Below, piece after piece: positions 38,115 to 47,263 of a DNA stretch of 64,000 nt. The notes beneath the pieces were generated by a model. The model saw nothing but the letters and a program-made list of their open reading frames with translations. It was not told the origin of the DNA and made no database searches. The position numbers and the translations under genes were made by a program. The first letter of the stretch is position 1. Each line of letters opens with the position of its first letter. The stretch is from Agrobacterium salinitolerans (GTDB lineage: Bacteria > Pseudomonadota > Alphaproteobacteria > Rhizobiales > Rhizobiaceae), in the NCBI RefSeq assembly GCF_002008225.1, contig NZ_MRDH01000039.1, positions 1-64,000 of the forward strand, in the 5' to 3' direction.

Positions 38115-38538
38115 GGCTCTATGCCTTGTCATGGAAAAGTGTAACCAGGGTTCAGAATGGCGTGGACAGCGGTGCTGTCAGGCGAGCCTAAGTCGGCTGG
38201 TGAGCGCCCCGGAAACACGCGCAAAGAACCGTGCCGGCAGACGCTTGTGGTCCTGCAGCACATAAACATTCTGCGCGAGACATCCGAATTTAGATCCCAT
38301 GGCAGCCTTCATAGCAGATCGCCGGTTTAACGGCAACATGAATGCGCAGAGCACGGAACGCCACGGCTTGGCATTTTCCATGTGCGCTGCATCATTGCTG
38401 AATGGCCTCAACAGTCTTTTCTTGCAACGGATCTTCAATGGTTATGATGCAATGCAACTTGCCTATTTTGCGGCGCACATATAGATGGGTTCCCTTATCA
38501 TTTGCGTTTCGACGAGAAATCGAAGGGAGGGAAAGCAT
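38115..38538. other. 424-base intergenic region between divergent leuC and MFS genes
   Basis: A 6-bp hairpin (GACAGC 38165-38170, GCTGTC 38174-38179) lies 50 bases upstream of leuC. On the minus strand an open frame ends at 38178; the part from the ATG at about 38299 would give a 40-residue basic peptide with AAGG upstream, but I see no homology and rate it as probably non-coding. Promoters of both flanking genes must lie here; none is clear-cut. Confidence 0.4.
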
Positions 38539-39816
38539 ATGGTATCCGAAAAAGCCCTTATCTCGAAGATCACCTGGCGGCTGATGCCGTTTCTTGGCCT
38601 TCTCTATCTCATTGCCTATATCGACCGCCAGAATGTCAGCTTCGCAAAGCTGCAGATGGTCGATGCGCTGAGCCTTAGCGAATATGCTTACGGCCTTGGC
38701 GCTTCGCTGTTCTTCATCGGTTACTTCATCTTCGAAGTGCCGAGCAACCTGTTCCTCAACCGTTTCGGCGCCAGCAAATGGTTTGCCCGCATTCTGGTTT
38801 CCTGGGGCGCCGTCACCATCGCGCTTGCCTACACGCAGAACGCCACGATGTTCTACATCCTGCGCTTCCTGCTCGGACTCTGCGAGGCGGGCTTCTTCCC
38901 GGGTGTATTGTTCCTGATGACGCTCTGGTTCCCGCGCGATTATCGCGGCCGTATGATCGGCCTGTTCATGATTTTCAGCGCGCTTGCCAATGCCATCGGC
39001 GCGCCGCTCGGCGGCATGCTGCTCGATCTGGATGGTTTCCTCGGCTATGCCGGATGGGAATGGGTGTTTCTCGCGACCGGTATTCCGGCGGTGATCGCGG
39101 GTATCGTCACCTTCTTTTATCTGGACGATACACCCGAAAAGGCGAAGTTCCTGAGCCGGGATGAGAAGGACTGGTTGAAGAACCGGCTGGCCCAAGAGAA
39201 CAAGGGCATGGAGGAGCATGCAGAGGATGGCTTCAAGGCGCTGGTCAATCCGCGCGTTCTGTTCATGGCGCTCTGCTATGTCGGATTCCCGCTGGCCGCT
39301 TATGGTCTCAGCTACTGGCTTCCAACCATCGTGAAGAGCTTCGGCGTTTCCAACACCGCCAATGGCTTCATCAACATCATCCCTTGGGTGATCGTTGCCG
39401 TTGCCCTGTTCGTCGTGCCTTTGGCAGCCGACAAGGCAAAGAACAAGACGCCCTATATCGTCGCCCCCGCCTTCATTGGCGCCTTTTGCCTGTTGATGTC
39501 GGCCTTGCTCAGTGACCCGGTGCTGCAGTTCGCCTTCCTCTGCATCGCCGCTGCCGGCATCTTTGCCGGCCAGCCGGTGTTCTGGAGCCTGCCCGGCCGC
39601 TTCCTCAAGGGAGCAGGTGCGGCCGCCGGCATCGCCGCGATCAATTCCGTCGGCAATCTGGGTGGCTTCGTGGCGCAGAACGTGGTGCCCTGGATCAAGG
39701 ATGAGACCGGCAGCACCATTGCGCCGATGTTCTTCCTTGCCTTTTGCCTGGCGCTAGCAGGCGTGCTGGTCATCATCGCAACGCGCAGAATGGGCAATCA
39801 GGTCAAAGCGGCCTGA
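38539..39816 (+). CDS. MFS transporter, anion:cation symporter (phthalate permease-like) family
   Basis: A 425-residue twelve-span permease. The segment LLYLIAYIDRQNVSFAKLQM with the first-loop motif, the cytoplasmic RFLLGLCEAGFFPGVLFLMTLWFP and FLSRDEKDWLKNRL central loop are typical of the ACS family, which moves organic anions such as tartrate, phthalate, 4-hydroxyphenylacetate or hexuronates. The ATG at 38539 is chosen because GGGAGG lies eight bases before it; the frame is open to 38485. No catabolic genes are next to it, so the substrate is unknown. Confidence 0.88.
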   Translation: MVSEKALISKITWRLMPFLGLLYLIAYIDRQNVSFAKLQMVDALSLSEYAYGLGASLFFIGYFIFEVPSNLFLNRFGASKWFARILVSWGAVTIALAYTQNATMFYILRFLLGLCEAGFFPGVLFLMTLWFPRDYRGRMIGLFMIFSALANAIGAPLGGMLLDLDGFLGYAGWEWVFLATGIPAVIAGIVTFFYLDDTPEKAKFLSRDEKDWLKNRLAQENKGMEEHAEDGFKALVNPRVLFMALCYVGFPLAAYGLSYWLPTIVKSFGVSNTANGFINIIPWVIVAVALFVVPLAADKAKNKTPYIVAPAFIGAFCLLMSALLSDPVLQFAFLCIAAAGIFAGQPVFWSLPGRFLKGAGAAAGIAAINSVGNLGGFVAQNVVPWIKDETGSTIAPMFFLAFCLALAGVLVIIATRRMGNQVKAA

Positions 39817-39863
39817 TTTTGGAATATTGCGACATCTGAAGCGGTTGCCGATCGCCGCATATG

Positions 39864-39906
39864 CAAAAAATCGTGGCCCGGATGTCTCCGGGCCACGATC
39901 ATTTTA
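39864..39906. terminator. Strong bidirectional terminator
   Basis: Thirteen-base arms ATCGTGGCCCGGA and TCCGGGCCACGAT with a four-base loop, flanked by A6 on the left and ATTTT on the right, between the convergent MFS and RTX protein genes. Confidence 0.92.
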
Positions 39907-39937
39907 AGCGGCAAATAATGAATTCTCTTCGAGAGAA

Positions 39938-40879
39938 TTACGCGGTGAACCAGTCGCTACCGGTCAGGTGGACACCGGCGACAACGATCTTTTCGCCCTT
40001 GTGCTCGCCAGTGACGTTGTAGGTGAGGATGGTGTCATTATCGATCGTCGACACCGCCCAGTTGTCGAGTACCGTACCGACCAGCTTGAGCTTGTCCATG
40101 GCCGTGTTGAAGCCTTCGATAGTGTCGGTCGCAAAGCTCTTGGCCATGTCGCCGAGATTGAAGACGAAGGTATCGGCGCCACCGCTTGCCTTTATGTGGT
40201 CGATGCCCTTACCGCCGGTTACCAGCGAGGAGGCGAGGTTTACGCCACTCAGGTCGATAGAGTCGTTGCCTGCGCCGGCGTCGATCTTGACGGAGGTGAA
40301 GCTGCCGTCGGTGACGCCAGCGCCACCGTTCACGACATTGGTACCGGCAGCAACGCCGCCATCGAATGCCGTGCCCGCCTTGACCACGATGGTGTCGTTG
40401 CCCGCGCCCGTGTCGATGTTGAAGGCGTTTACCCAAGCCTTGTCGTTCGAAATGACAGAGACGGTGACAGTGTCATTGCCTTCGCCGGTCGAGATGTTGC
40501 CACGCTTGGCATTGAGAACTTCAACGTTGGACGAACCGGTGCCGCCGAGATGAACATCGACCTGAACGAAATCCTTGAAGATAAGGTTTTCAGAAGTGTC
40601 GGACTGGGCGAGAGCGTTTTTTACCGAATTCCATGCCGAAGACACGTCAAATTTGAAGCTGTTAGAGCTGGGATCATAGCCGACATCGACCGTGCCGCCC
40701 GCGCCGGTGCCGGGAACGGATACCGCGCCGACATTGACCACGCCGGAGTCGAGCGAAGAACCGTTTTTGACCTGTGCTGTGGATTCGGTTAGGAGCTTAT
40801 AAGCTTCCTGATCGACCAGATTGGTGAGCGAAGAGACCGAAGCAGCGCCACCATTACCAAAAGTTACTTTTAACGCCAT
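39938..40879 (-). CDS. RTX-type calcium-binding protein, likely type I secretion substrate
   Basis: A 313-residue protein without an N-terminal signal peptide. The C-terminal half has RTX nonapeptide-like calcium-binding repeats: GEGNDTVTV, GAGNDTIVV, GAGNDSIDL and the degenerate GGKGIDHIK, then GGADTFVF and DTIEGFN, which resemble the C-terminal module before a type I secretion signal. The last residues (GSDWFTA) fit an uncleaved C-terminal signal. The N-terminal ~120 residues (starting MALKVTFGNGGAASVSS) show no enzyme motif I recognise. GGGAG precedes the ATG. The genes for a matching ABC protein and membrane fusion protein lie just upstream on the same strand. Function outside the cell (adhesion, matrix, toxin) is unknown. 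Confidence 0.85.
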   Translation of the reverse strand: MALKVTFGNGGAASVSSLTNLVDQEAYKLLTESTAQVKNGSSLDSGVVNVGAVSVPGTGAGGTVDVGYDPSSNSFKFDVSSAWNSVKNALAQSDTSENLIFKDFVQVDVHLGGTGSSNVEVLNAKRGNISTGEGNDTVTVSVISNDKAWVNAFNIDTGAGNDTIVVKAGTAFDGGVAAGTNVVNGGAGVTDGSFTSVKIDAGAGNDSIDLSGVNLASSLVTGGKGIDHIKASGGADTFVFNLGDMAKSFATDTIEGFNTAMDKLKLVGTVLDNWAVSTIDNDTILTYNVTGEHKGEKIVVAGVHLTGSDWFTA

Positions 40880-41060
40880 TTTACACTCCCATAAATTTTT
40901 GAGAAATCGATGAATTGAAATTAAATTTGTAATAAATATTGCGGGTAATATTTAATACGTAAAAAATGATAATACAATATAAGAAATTGTTTTTTTGAAT
41001 AAAGTGCGTCTTTAGCGTGTTGCGAAAATTCCTTTCGAAAAATTATGCAATGGAAACTGT
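40880..41060 (-). promoter_or_regulatory. AT-rich upstream region of the RTX gene with palindromes
   Basis: This 181-base gap is strikingly AT-rich compared with its surroundings. It holds an inverted repeat AAATATT-N6-AATATTT (40934-40953) and a second, ACAAT-N7-ATTGT (40974-40990). A separate promoter for the RTX gene is likely. No convincing terminator for the upstream fusion-protein gene was seen. Confidence 0.5.
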
Positions 41061-42374
41061 TTATTCCTGTACGAAGGTCTTTTTGAGCCTGTCCTGGAAC
41101 GGTTTTACAAAATAAGAAAGAACACTCCTTTCGCTGGTTTGTATGAATACTTCGGCCGGCATGCCGGGATATAGTTTCCCGCCGGGCAGATGACTCATTC
41201 CGGCCTTGTCGGGTTTGATACGCAGCGCGTAATAAGATGTGCCGGTCCGGGAATCCATCTGCAGGTCGGGGGCGACGACAGCAACTTGCGCGCTGAAATC
41301 CGGCGTCGTGCTTTGATTGAACGCCGTGAAACGAATGGTAACCGGCTGTCCGACGTAAATCTGATCGATGTCCCGTGGGGTTATATTGGCCTCGATGGCA
41401 AGCTCATCCTGCTCAGGCACCACCAGCATCAGCACTTCGCCCGGTTGAATGACACCGTTTATATTATGCACTGAAAGCTGGTAGACGCGGCCGGCAATCG
41501 GTGAGCGGATGTCAAGGCGATCCAGCTGATCGCGCGTTGCCGCCAGCCTCTCTTCATATTCCGCGACGGTCGCTTCGATCGATGTCAGATCTTTCGTGAC
41601 TTCCGATTTCCGGTCTTCATCGAGCTGAAGCAATTGCAGGTCCAATTCGCTCAGCTTGCCCACCGTCTGTGCCCGGGCGGCGATGTATTGGCCCTGCTGG
41701 CCTTCGAGATTGGAAAGCTGGCGCTTGAGGAGATTGAGGCGCTGAAGCGTGACAAGCCCTTTTTTGAAGAGCTCGTCCGTCTTGGAAACATCTTCTTTGA
41801 CGATGGTAAGCTCATTGTCCGTTGCCTGCACCTGCACCTCGAGGCCGCGAGCCTCGTCGGCGAGCTGATCCTTGCGAGTTGCCAGCTGCTTCTTCATGCC
41901 GATCAAGGCGTTGCGACGGCTGTTGAAGAGGTTCTGTTCGCTGTCGATAAAGGTTTTGGCCGCCTTGGAACTCGTCAGGGCCGCCAGATCTTCCTGCACG
42001 GTGAAAGACGTCGCCTCGGCAATTTCCGCACGCAGACGAGCCCGTCGCGCGTAGAGTTGCGCAAGCGTATTTTCAACGATCGAGAGGTTCGCCTGCACGA
42101 CGGTCGCGCTCAGCCGCAACAGGATCTGACCGGCTTCAACCCTGTCACCTTCGGCGACATTTATCTCGCTGACGATGCCACCGGAAAGATGCTGGATCTT
42201 TTTGGAATTGCCTTCAACGACGACCCGGCCAGTGGCGACCACCGCACCGGCAAGCTTTGCAAAAGCAGCCCACCCGCCCAATCCGACCAACAGGCCGAGC
42301 GCCAGAACGACCACCGCGGTCGAGTGTTTGAGAATGGAGGCATTTGTCCTGCCGGTTTTTTCCGTCTCAACCAT
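41061..42374 (-). CDS. Type I secretion membrane fusion protein (HlyD family)
   Basis: A 437-residue periplasmic adaptor. Residues ~20-40 are the single N-terminal membrane anchor (STAVVVLALGLLVGLGGWAA). Then come a biotinyl-lipoyl-like half (VVVEGNSKKIQHLSGGIVSEINVAEGD), a long coiled-coil hairpin (~90-280), the second half (IRSPIAGRVYQLSVHNINGVIQPGE) and a C-terminal beta domain. It links the inner-membrane ABC protein to a TolC-type outer-membrane channel, whose gene is not here. Its ATG overlaps the end of the ABC gene by eight bases, so the two are translationally coupled. Confidence 0.92.
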   Translation of the reverse strand: MVETEKTGRTNASILKHSTAVVVLALGLLVGLGGWAAFAKLAGAVVATGRVVVEGNSKKIQHLSGGIVSEINVAEGDRVEAGQILLRLSATVVQANLSIVENTLAQLYARRARLRAEIAEATSFTVQEDLAALTSSKAAKTFIDSEQNLFNSRRNALIGMKKQLATRKDQLADEARGLEVQVQATDNELTIVKEDVSKTDELFKKGLVTLQRLNLLKRQLSNLEGQQGQYIAARAQTVGKLSELDLQLLQLDEDRKSEVTKDLTSIEATVAEYEERLAATRDQLDRLDIRSPIAGRVYQLSVHNINGVIQPGEVLMLVVPEQDELAIEANITPRDIDQIYVGQPVTIRFTAFNQSTTPDFSAQVAVVAPDLQMDSRTGTSYYALRIKPDKAGMSHLPGGKLYPGMPAEVFIQTSERSVLSYFVKPFQDRLKKTFVQE

Positions 42375-44100
42375 TTTCGCTCACCCGGTTTTCAATCTTG
42401 CGCGTCTCTTCCTCCTCAGGCACCTGGCGGATATTCTGCCGCAGTATTTGCGCGAGCACCTCCTCCTTCGTGCCAAAACGCAGCATCCGACCGTTGCTCA
42501 TCACCATCACCAGATTGACGCTTTCAATGGCGCTGGGGCGATGGGCAATCACGACGACGATGCCGCCGCGCGCCCTGATGTCGCCAATGGCGTTGCGCAG
42601 GGCCGCTTCGCCTTCGCTGTCCAGATTGGAGTTCGGCTCATCGAGAAGAACGAAAAAAGGCTCGCCAAACAGGGCGCGGGCAAGGCCGATGCGCTGTTTT
42701 TGTCCGCCCGATAAAGCCTCGCCACGGTCGCCAATATAGGTATCGTAACCGTTGGGCAGGTTCAGGATCAGCTCATGCACCTGTGCGGCCTTGGCCGCGG
42801 CGACAACTGCTTCCGCTGTCGCATCGCGGTCGAAGCGCGCAATATTCTGCGCCACAGTCCCGGGCATCAGCTCCACCTGCTGGGGCATGTAGCCGACGGA
42901 TTTGCCGAGAAACTCGAAATCCCACTGGTTGAGCGCGGCCCCATCGAAGCGGACGGAACCGCGTTCATAGGGCCAGATGCCGGTCATCAAGCGTGCCAAC
43001 GTGGATTTGCCGGAGGCGCTTGGGCCGATGATGCCGAGACCATCGCCCGCGTTCAGCGTGAAGGAAATATCGGCAACCGTATCGCGCGCGCCGTTTGGCG
43101 GTCCACCGGTTACACGGTCAACCGCTACGGTATATTGCGGGCGGGGCAGGGAGAGCGGCGGCGAGGGTTCGGGCACCAGTTCCAGGAACTCGTTGACGCG
43201 TTTCCAGCCCTGTCTTGCGGTCATGAAGCTGCGCCAGTTCGCAATCGCATGTTCGACAGGGCCGAGCGCCTTTGCGGAGAGGATCGACCCTGCGATGATA
43301 CTGCCCGCCGATGCATTGCCGTCGATGACAAGAACGGCGCCGATCGCCATGACGCCGGATTGCAGCAGCAGCCGGAATGTTCGCGACATGGCGCCGAGCA
43401 TGCCGGCCGTATCGGATGTCGACAGGGTGACGGCGCGATATCTGGAATGTAGCTCGTCCCACATGGATGTCACCGCCCCCATCATGCCCATGGTCTTGAT
43501 GGATTCAATGTTGCGCTGGCTGCTGCCGACGAGGACGTTTCTTTGGCCTCGTGCAGTATAAGCCTGTTTTGTCGCCCTTTCGGTCAACCAATTAGTCAGA
43601 AGCGTCAGTACGATAAGAACCAAGGCGCCGCCGAGCACAGCAAACCCGATCCATGGATGCAGGGCGAAACAGATCAGCAGATAGATGGGCAGCCAGGGAA
43701 TATCGAAAAAAGCCGCCGGACCTGGCCCGGAGAGAAACTGGCGGATCTGATCGAGATCGCCGACGATCTGCAGCCCATCAATCTTCCCCGAGGCAAGGAG
43801 CGGGGCAGTGATTGACGCCCTGAAAAGCTTCTGATTGAGCGCGTCGTCCATATTGTCCGAGATGCGCGCCAATATGCGTCCTCGCAGCGCGTCGAACCCC
43901 ATCAGAAACGCGTAGAGAACGATCAGGAGAACGACCAGCGCCACAAGGGATGGAATGCTCTTGCTTGGCAAAATGCGGTCGTAAACTTCCAGCATGAAAA
44001 GCGAGCCGGAAAGATTAAGAACATTCATCAACGCGCTGGCGAGACCAACGGCGAAAAAAGCGGACTTATTTTTTGTTAAAAAAGAATTAAATAAAAACAT
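42367..44100 (-). CDS. Type I secretion ABC transporter (PrtD/PrsD type)
   Basis: A 577-residue fused permease/ATPase. The N-terminal ~310 residues are the exporter membrane domain beginning with SALMNVLNLSGSLFMLEVYDRILPSKS, typical of the PrtD/PrsD group, without a C39 peptidase domain. The ATPase has Walker A GPSASGKST (near 360), signature LSGGQKQR (near 460) and Walker B FFVLLDEPNSNLD. The ATG at 44100 is chosen because AGGTG lies six bases before it; the frame extends 14 codons upstream. First gene of the secretion operon, with a palindrome in its upstream region. Confidence 0.92.
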   Translation of the reverse strand: MFLFNSFLTKNKSAFFAVGLASALMNVLNLSGSLFMLEVYDRILPSKSIPSLVALVVLLIVLYAFLMGFDALRGRILARISDNMDDALNQKLFRASITAPLLASGKIDGLQIVGDLDQIRQFLSGPGPAAFFDIPWLPIYLLICFALHPWIGFAVLGGALVLIVLTLLTNWLTERATKQAYTARGQRNVLVGSSQRNIESIKTMGMMGAVTSMWDELHSRYRAVTLSTSDTAGMLGAMSRTFRLLLQSGVMAIGAVLVIDGNASAGSIIAGSILSAKALGPVEHAIANWRSFMTARQGWKRVNEFLELVPEPSPPLSLPRPQYTVAVDRVTGGPPNGARDTVADISFTLNAGDGLGIIGPSASGKSTLARLMTGIWPYERGSVRFDGAALNQWDFEFLGKSVGYMPQQVELMPGTVAQNIARFDRDATAEAVVAAAKAAQVHELILNLPNGYDTYIGDRGEALSGGQKQRIGLARALFGEPFFVLLDEPNSNLDSEGEAALRNAIGDIRARGGIVVVIAHRPSAIESVNLVMVMSNGRMLRFGTKEEVLAQILRQNIRQVPEEEETRKIENRVSENG

Positions 44101-44123
44101 AATAACACCTGAAACGGCTAGAA

Positions 44124-44144
44124 AATTGCACAATAAATGCAATT
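44124..44144. promoter_or_regulatory. 21-base palindrome upstream of the secretion operon
   Basis: Perfect seven-base arms AATTGCA and TGCAATT with a seven-base spacer, 24 bases before the ABC transporter start codon. The size and place suit a dimeric repressor site. The surrounding 44101-44350 region is AT-rich and without genes. Confidence 0.5.
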
Positions 44145-44347
44145 AGGCAATGCTGTTCGAAGATTGGCTAAAACAGTTTTGCGGGAAATCAGGTCAGCAT
44201 TTGTTGCCGGTCGAAATCTGCCGGATCTTTCGGCGAAGCAAATGACTGAAAGAACGTCGGTATTCTCTCTGGCCAGCCAATGCTTGCCAAACGCGGCTTT
44301 CAAGCGGCATTTTCCTCGCATGGCTTGTTGCGCTACATCAGCGCAAC

Positions 44348-44376
44348 AAAAAAGGCGGCCCGAAGGCCGCCTTTTG
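44348..44376 (-). terminator. Intrinsic terminator of rplS
   Basis: AAAAGGCGGCC and GGCCGCCTTTT arms around a TTCG-type loop, followed on the minus strand by TTTTTTG. It is 25-50 bases after the rplS stop. Confidence 0.92.
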
Positions 44377-44399
44377 ATCAATCCATCGAAATGGAAATC

Positions 44400-44939
44400 T
44401 TATTCCGCTGCGGTTTCAGCAGCCTTTGCTGCTTCTTCCGCTGCCTTGGCTTCTGCGGCTTCGGCTGCTGCCTTTTCTGCGGCGAGAGCCTGAGCTGCTG
44501 CTACCTTTTCGGCTTCCAGACGCGCCTTCTCGTCGGCAAGCGCCTGACGCTCGGACTCGTTCAGCTTGCGGGCGCGCGTACCGGTGTTTTCAACGATACG
44601 GGCAGCTTTACCGCGACGGTCGCGCAGGTAGTAGAGCTTCGCGCGGCGAACCTTACCGCGGCGAACGACTTCAACGCCTTCGACCAGCGGGGAGTAGATC
44701 GGGAATACGCGCTCGACGCCTTCGCCGTAGGAAATCTTGCGAACGGTGAAGCTTTCGGAAAGACCGCCGCCGGAACGGGCGATGCAAACGCCTTCGTAAG
44801 CCTGTACGCGGGTACGGTTACCTTCGGTAACGCGCACGTTGACGCGCAGGGTGTCGCCCGGAGAAAACTCGGGCAGGGTGCGCTTTGCTTCGATCTTGGC
44901 GGCCTGTTCGGCTTCCAGCTGCTGAATAATATTGGTCAT
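44400..44939 (-). CDS. rplS: 50S ribosomal protein L19
   Basis: A 179-residue L19. The conserved core spans residues ~1-120 ([76 protein letters not shown]). Residues ~125-179 form an extension made almost only of Ala, Glu and Lys, predicted helical, beyond the usual ~115-130-residue length; such tails are common in Rhizobiales. L19 sits at the 30S-50S interface. It is separated from trmD-rimM-rpsP by the TauE gene on the other strand, so the classic rpsP-rimM-trmD-rplS operon is interrupted here. Confidence 0.97.
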   Translation of the reverse strand: MTNIIQQLEAEQAAKIEAKRTLPEFSPGDTLRVNVRVTEGNRTRVQAYEGVCIARSGGGLSESFTVRKISYGEGVERVFPIYSPLVEGVEVVRRGKVRRAKLYYLRDRRGKAARIVENTGTRARKLNESERQALADEKARLEAEKVAAAQALAAEKAAAEAAEAKAAEEAAKAAETAAE

Positions 44940-45101
44940 GTTAACCTCTGATTTCTTCTGAAACAGCCAGAGCGCTCAACGGTTCGTCTGTCGGTCAATG
45001 CCTTCAGACCATGCCTTGCGGCAGGAGCGGGTTCGCCATTCTTTGCTTTCGGTTGGGATATTTCCCATTTCCACGCGGGCACATACACGAGGCAGCGCCG
45101 T

Positions 45102-45122
45102 TTGTCATCCCTTTCATGACAA
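45102..45122. repeat. 21-base inverted repeat upstream of rplS and the TauE gene
   Basis: Perfect seven-base arms TTGTCAT and ATGACAA with a seven-base spacer, in the region divergent between rplS (starts 44939) and the TauE/SafE gene (starts 45205). An operator or a leader hairpin is possible. Confidence 0.45.
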
Positions 45123-45204
45123 TATTTTATCAATTACGCGCCGCGTTCCGGCAGTTGCGAAGCAGCGCGCTGGCGGATATGGCATGGGAACCTTGGGAGG
45201 GGCT

Positions 45205-45951
45205 ATGTCCGTATTCGTTATTCTCATGCTGTTCGCCACCGGCTTTCTGTCGGGTGTCGTTAATGCCATTGCCGGTGGCGGCACTTTTTTGACCTTCGGC
45301 GCGATGACGCTGGCCGGCCTGCCGCCGATCGTCGCCAACGCCACGTCAGCCATCGTGCAGTTTCCGGGCTACGTCACCTCTGTCATCGCCTATGGGCCTG
45401 AAATTCGCGCCCATTGGCGCGAGGCAATCCTTCTGTCTGCCGTTTCAGTCGTTGGCGGGCTGGCCGGATCGCTTCTGCTTTTGTCGCTCGACAATCCTTC
45501 CTTCCGCCAGCTTGTGCCATGGCTACTTCTCGCTGCAACCGCCGTTTTCGCTGCCGGCCCGTGGCTGAGGCCAAAAGCGAGCGTCGAACGTTCGCCCGGC
45601 AATCTGCCGAGCCTCATTTTCCAGGGACTCGCTTCCGTCTATGGCGGTTTTTTTGGCGCTGGCATGGGCATCATGATGCTGGCCATTCTCGGAATAACCT
45701 CGGGAGGCAGCTATCATCATCTGAATGCGCTGAAAAACCTCTTGTCAGTCGTGATCGCCGTTATCGCAATCGCGATCTTCGTCAGCGGCGGCGTCGTTTC
45801 CTGGTGGGCGGCGCTCATCATGTTCCCCGCGGCCGCACTTGGCGGCTATGCGGGCGTGCATACGGCACGGCGGGTGCCGCAATGGATCATCCGCTGGCTG
45901 GTGATCGCCGTCGGGCTGGTGCTGACGGCCTATTATTTCGTTTCGGCCTGA
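45205..45951 (+). CDS. TauE/SafE-family membrane permease
   Basis: A 248-residue protein with about seven to eight hydrophobic segments. The TauE/SafE pattern is clear: [37 protein letters not shown] at the N-terminus and the repeat-like [17 protein letters not shown] in the second half. The family moves sulfite, sulfoacetate, taurine-derived or other organosulfur anions. The ATG at 45205 is favoured by GGGAGG just before it; another at 45184 is possible. Its last 19 bases overlap the end of the convergent trmD. It interrupts the ribosomal block and is unrelated to it. Confidence 0.87.
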   Translation: MSVFVILMLFATGFLSGVVNAIAGGGTFLTFGAMTLAGLPPIVANATSAIVQFPGYVTSVIAYGPEIRAHWREAILLSAVSVVGGLAGSLLLLSLDNPSFRQLVPWLLLAATAVFAAGPWLRPKASVERSPGNLPSLIFQGLASVYGGFFGAGMGIMMLAILGITSGGSYHHLNALKNLLSVVIAVIAIAIFVSGGVVSWWAALIMFPAAALGGYAGVHTARRVPQWIIRWLVIAVGLVLTAYYFVSA

Positions 45952-46631
45952 GCCTTTACCAGAAGGTCCGGACGTCTTTCCTGCGTCAGCTTCAGCGCCT
46001 GTTCATGACGCCACCTGTCGATGACGGCGTGGTTGCCGGAAGTGAGAATGGCGGGGATGTCACGGCCTTCCCAGACCTGCGGGCGGGTATAATGCGGATG
46101 TTCCAGCAGTCCGCCCTCGAAGCTCTCATGAACACCGGAAAGATCGTTGCCCATAACGCCGGGCAGGATACGGACGACGGCGTCAAGAAGCGTCAACGCC
46201 GCCGGCTCACCGCCGGAGAGGATGTAATCGCCGATCGACACTTCCTCCAGCCCGCGCGCCTCTATCACCCGCTGGTCGACACCCTCGAAACGACCGCAGA
46301 CGATAATCGCGCCCTCTCCGGCCGCCAGTTCACGCACACGGTTTTGCGACAGAGGCTTGCCGCGCGGGCTCATCAGTAGCCGCGGGCGTGTATCGCCATT
46401 GGAAACATGGTCGATGGCCGCCGCCAGAACGTCGGGTTTCAGCACCATGCCGGCGCCGCCGCCTGCCGGCGTGTCATCAACGCTTCTGTGTTTGTCGGTG
46501 GCAAATTCGCGGATCTGCACGGCGTCCAGTGACCATTGCCCCCGCTCCAGCGCCTTGCCGGCCAGCGAATATTGGAGATGCCCCGGAAACATTTCCGGGT
46601 AAAGCGTCAGAACGGTCGCCTTGAAGGTCAT
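45933..46631 (-). CDS. trmD: tRNA (guanine-37-N1)-methyltransferase
   Basis: A 232-residue SPOUT methyltransferase that adds the N1-methyl group to G37 of tRNAs reading CNN codons. The deep trefoil knot and SAM site correspond to SPRGKPL...[15 protein letters not shown] and [32 protein letters not shown]-terminus [19 protein letters not shown] is typical. It starts 3 bases after the rimM stop, so the two form one operon. The 3' end overlaps the TauE gene by 19 bases in the convergent sense. Confidence 0.96.
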   Translation of the reverse strand: MTFKATVLTLYPEMFPGHLQYSLAGKALERGQWSLDAVQIREFATDKHRSVDDTPAGGGAGMVLKPDVLAAAIDHVSNGDTRPRLLMSPRGKPLSQNRVRELAAGEGAIIVCGRFEGVDQRVIEARGLEEVSIGDYILSGGEPAALTLLDAVVRILPGVMGNDLSGVHESFEGGLLEHPHYTRPQVWEGRDIPAILTSGNHAVIDRWRHEQALKLTQERRPDLLVKAQAETK

Positions 46632-46634
46632 GGT

Positions 46635-47201
46635 TTATTTCTTGCCGAAAGGCGATACGCCGGTTTCGTCCTTGTCATCGGTATTGTCGATCAGTCCGGC
46701 GGCCATCGGATCGATGAGAATGCGACCGGCTTCGAGGTCGATTTCCAGCACGGCTGCTTCCGAAAAGGGAATGAGGGCAGGGCGTCGGCCTGCACCTTTC
46801 AGCTCCAGCAGGTCACCTGCGCCGAAATCATAGACGGCGCTGACGGCGCCATAACTTCTGCCCTCCGCATCGACGGCTTCCAGCCCTTCGAGATCGGCAT
46901 AATAAAACTCGTCATCGTCAAGCTCGTCGTCAGGCAGATTGTCGCGGTCGATGAAGAGTTCCAGACCGTTCAAGCTCTCCGCCGCATTGCGGTCGTTGAT
47001 GCCTCTGAAGCGGACGACGACGACATTCTTGCCCTCGCGCAATTCCAGAATCTCGAAGACGCGACCATCGGCGGTAACCAGATTGCCATAATCGCCCAGC
47101 GCCATGGGGTCGTCCGTATAGGTACTGACACGGACTTCGCCGCGCAGGCCCTGTGCGCCGCCGATTTTTGCCATGAGTATCGGGTTTTCCAGCTTTGCCA
47201 T
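46635..47201 (-). CDS. rimM: Ribosome maturation factor RimM
   Basis: A 188-residue 16S processing factor that helps mature the head of the 30S subunit and binds S19. The N-terminal RimM domain begins [21 protein letters not shown]; the PRC-barrel half follows from about residue 90 ([14 protein letters not shown]). A 25-residue Asp/Lys-rich tail ends the protein. A terminator lies between rpsP and rimM, so rimM-trmD need read-through or their own promoter. Confidence 0.95.
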   Translation of the reverse strand: MAKLENPILMAKIGGAQGLRGEVRVSTYTDDPMALGDYGNLVTADGRVFEILELREGKNVVVVRFRGINDRNAAESLNGLELFIDRDNLPDDELDDDEFYYADLEGLEAVDAEGRSYGAVSAVYDFGAGDLLELKGAGRRPALIPFSEAAVLEIDLEAGRILIDPMAAGLIDNTDDKDETGVSPFGKK

Positions 47202-47263
47202 CGGGCCGTCCGTCTTCTGGTGTTGGTTGCGTCAGCTTTAAGGTTTGTTGACGCCAAAATAAA

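Noticed and set aside
38178-38438. 86-codon minus frame upstream of leuC
   Set aside because: No clear ribosome-binding site for the full frame and no recognisable family; kept only as a note in the intergenic entry.
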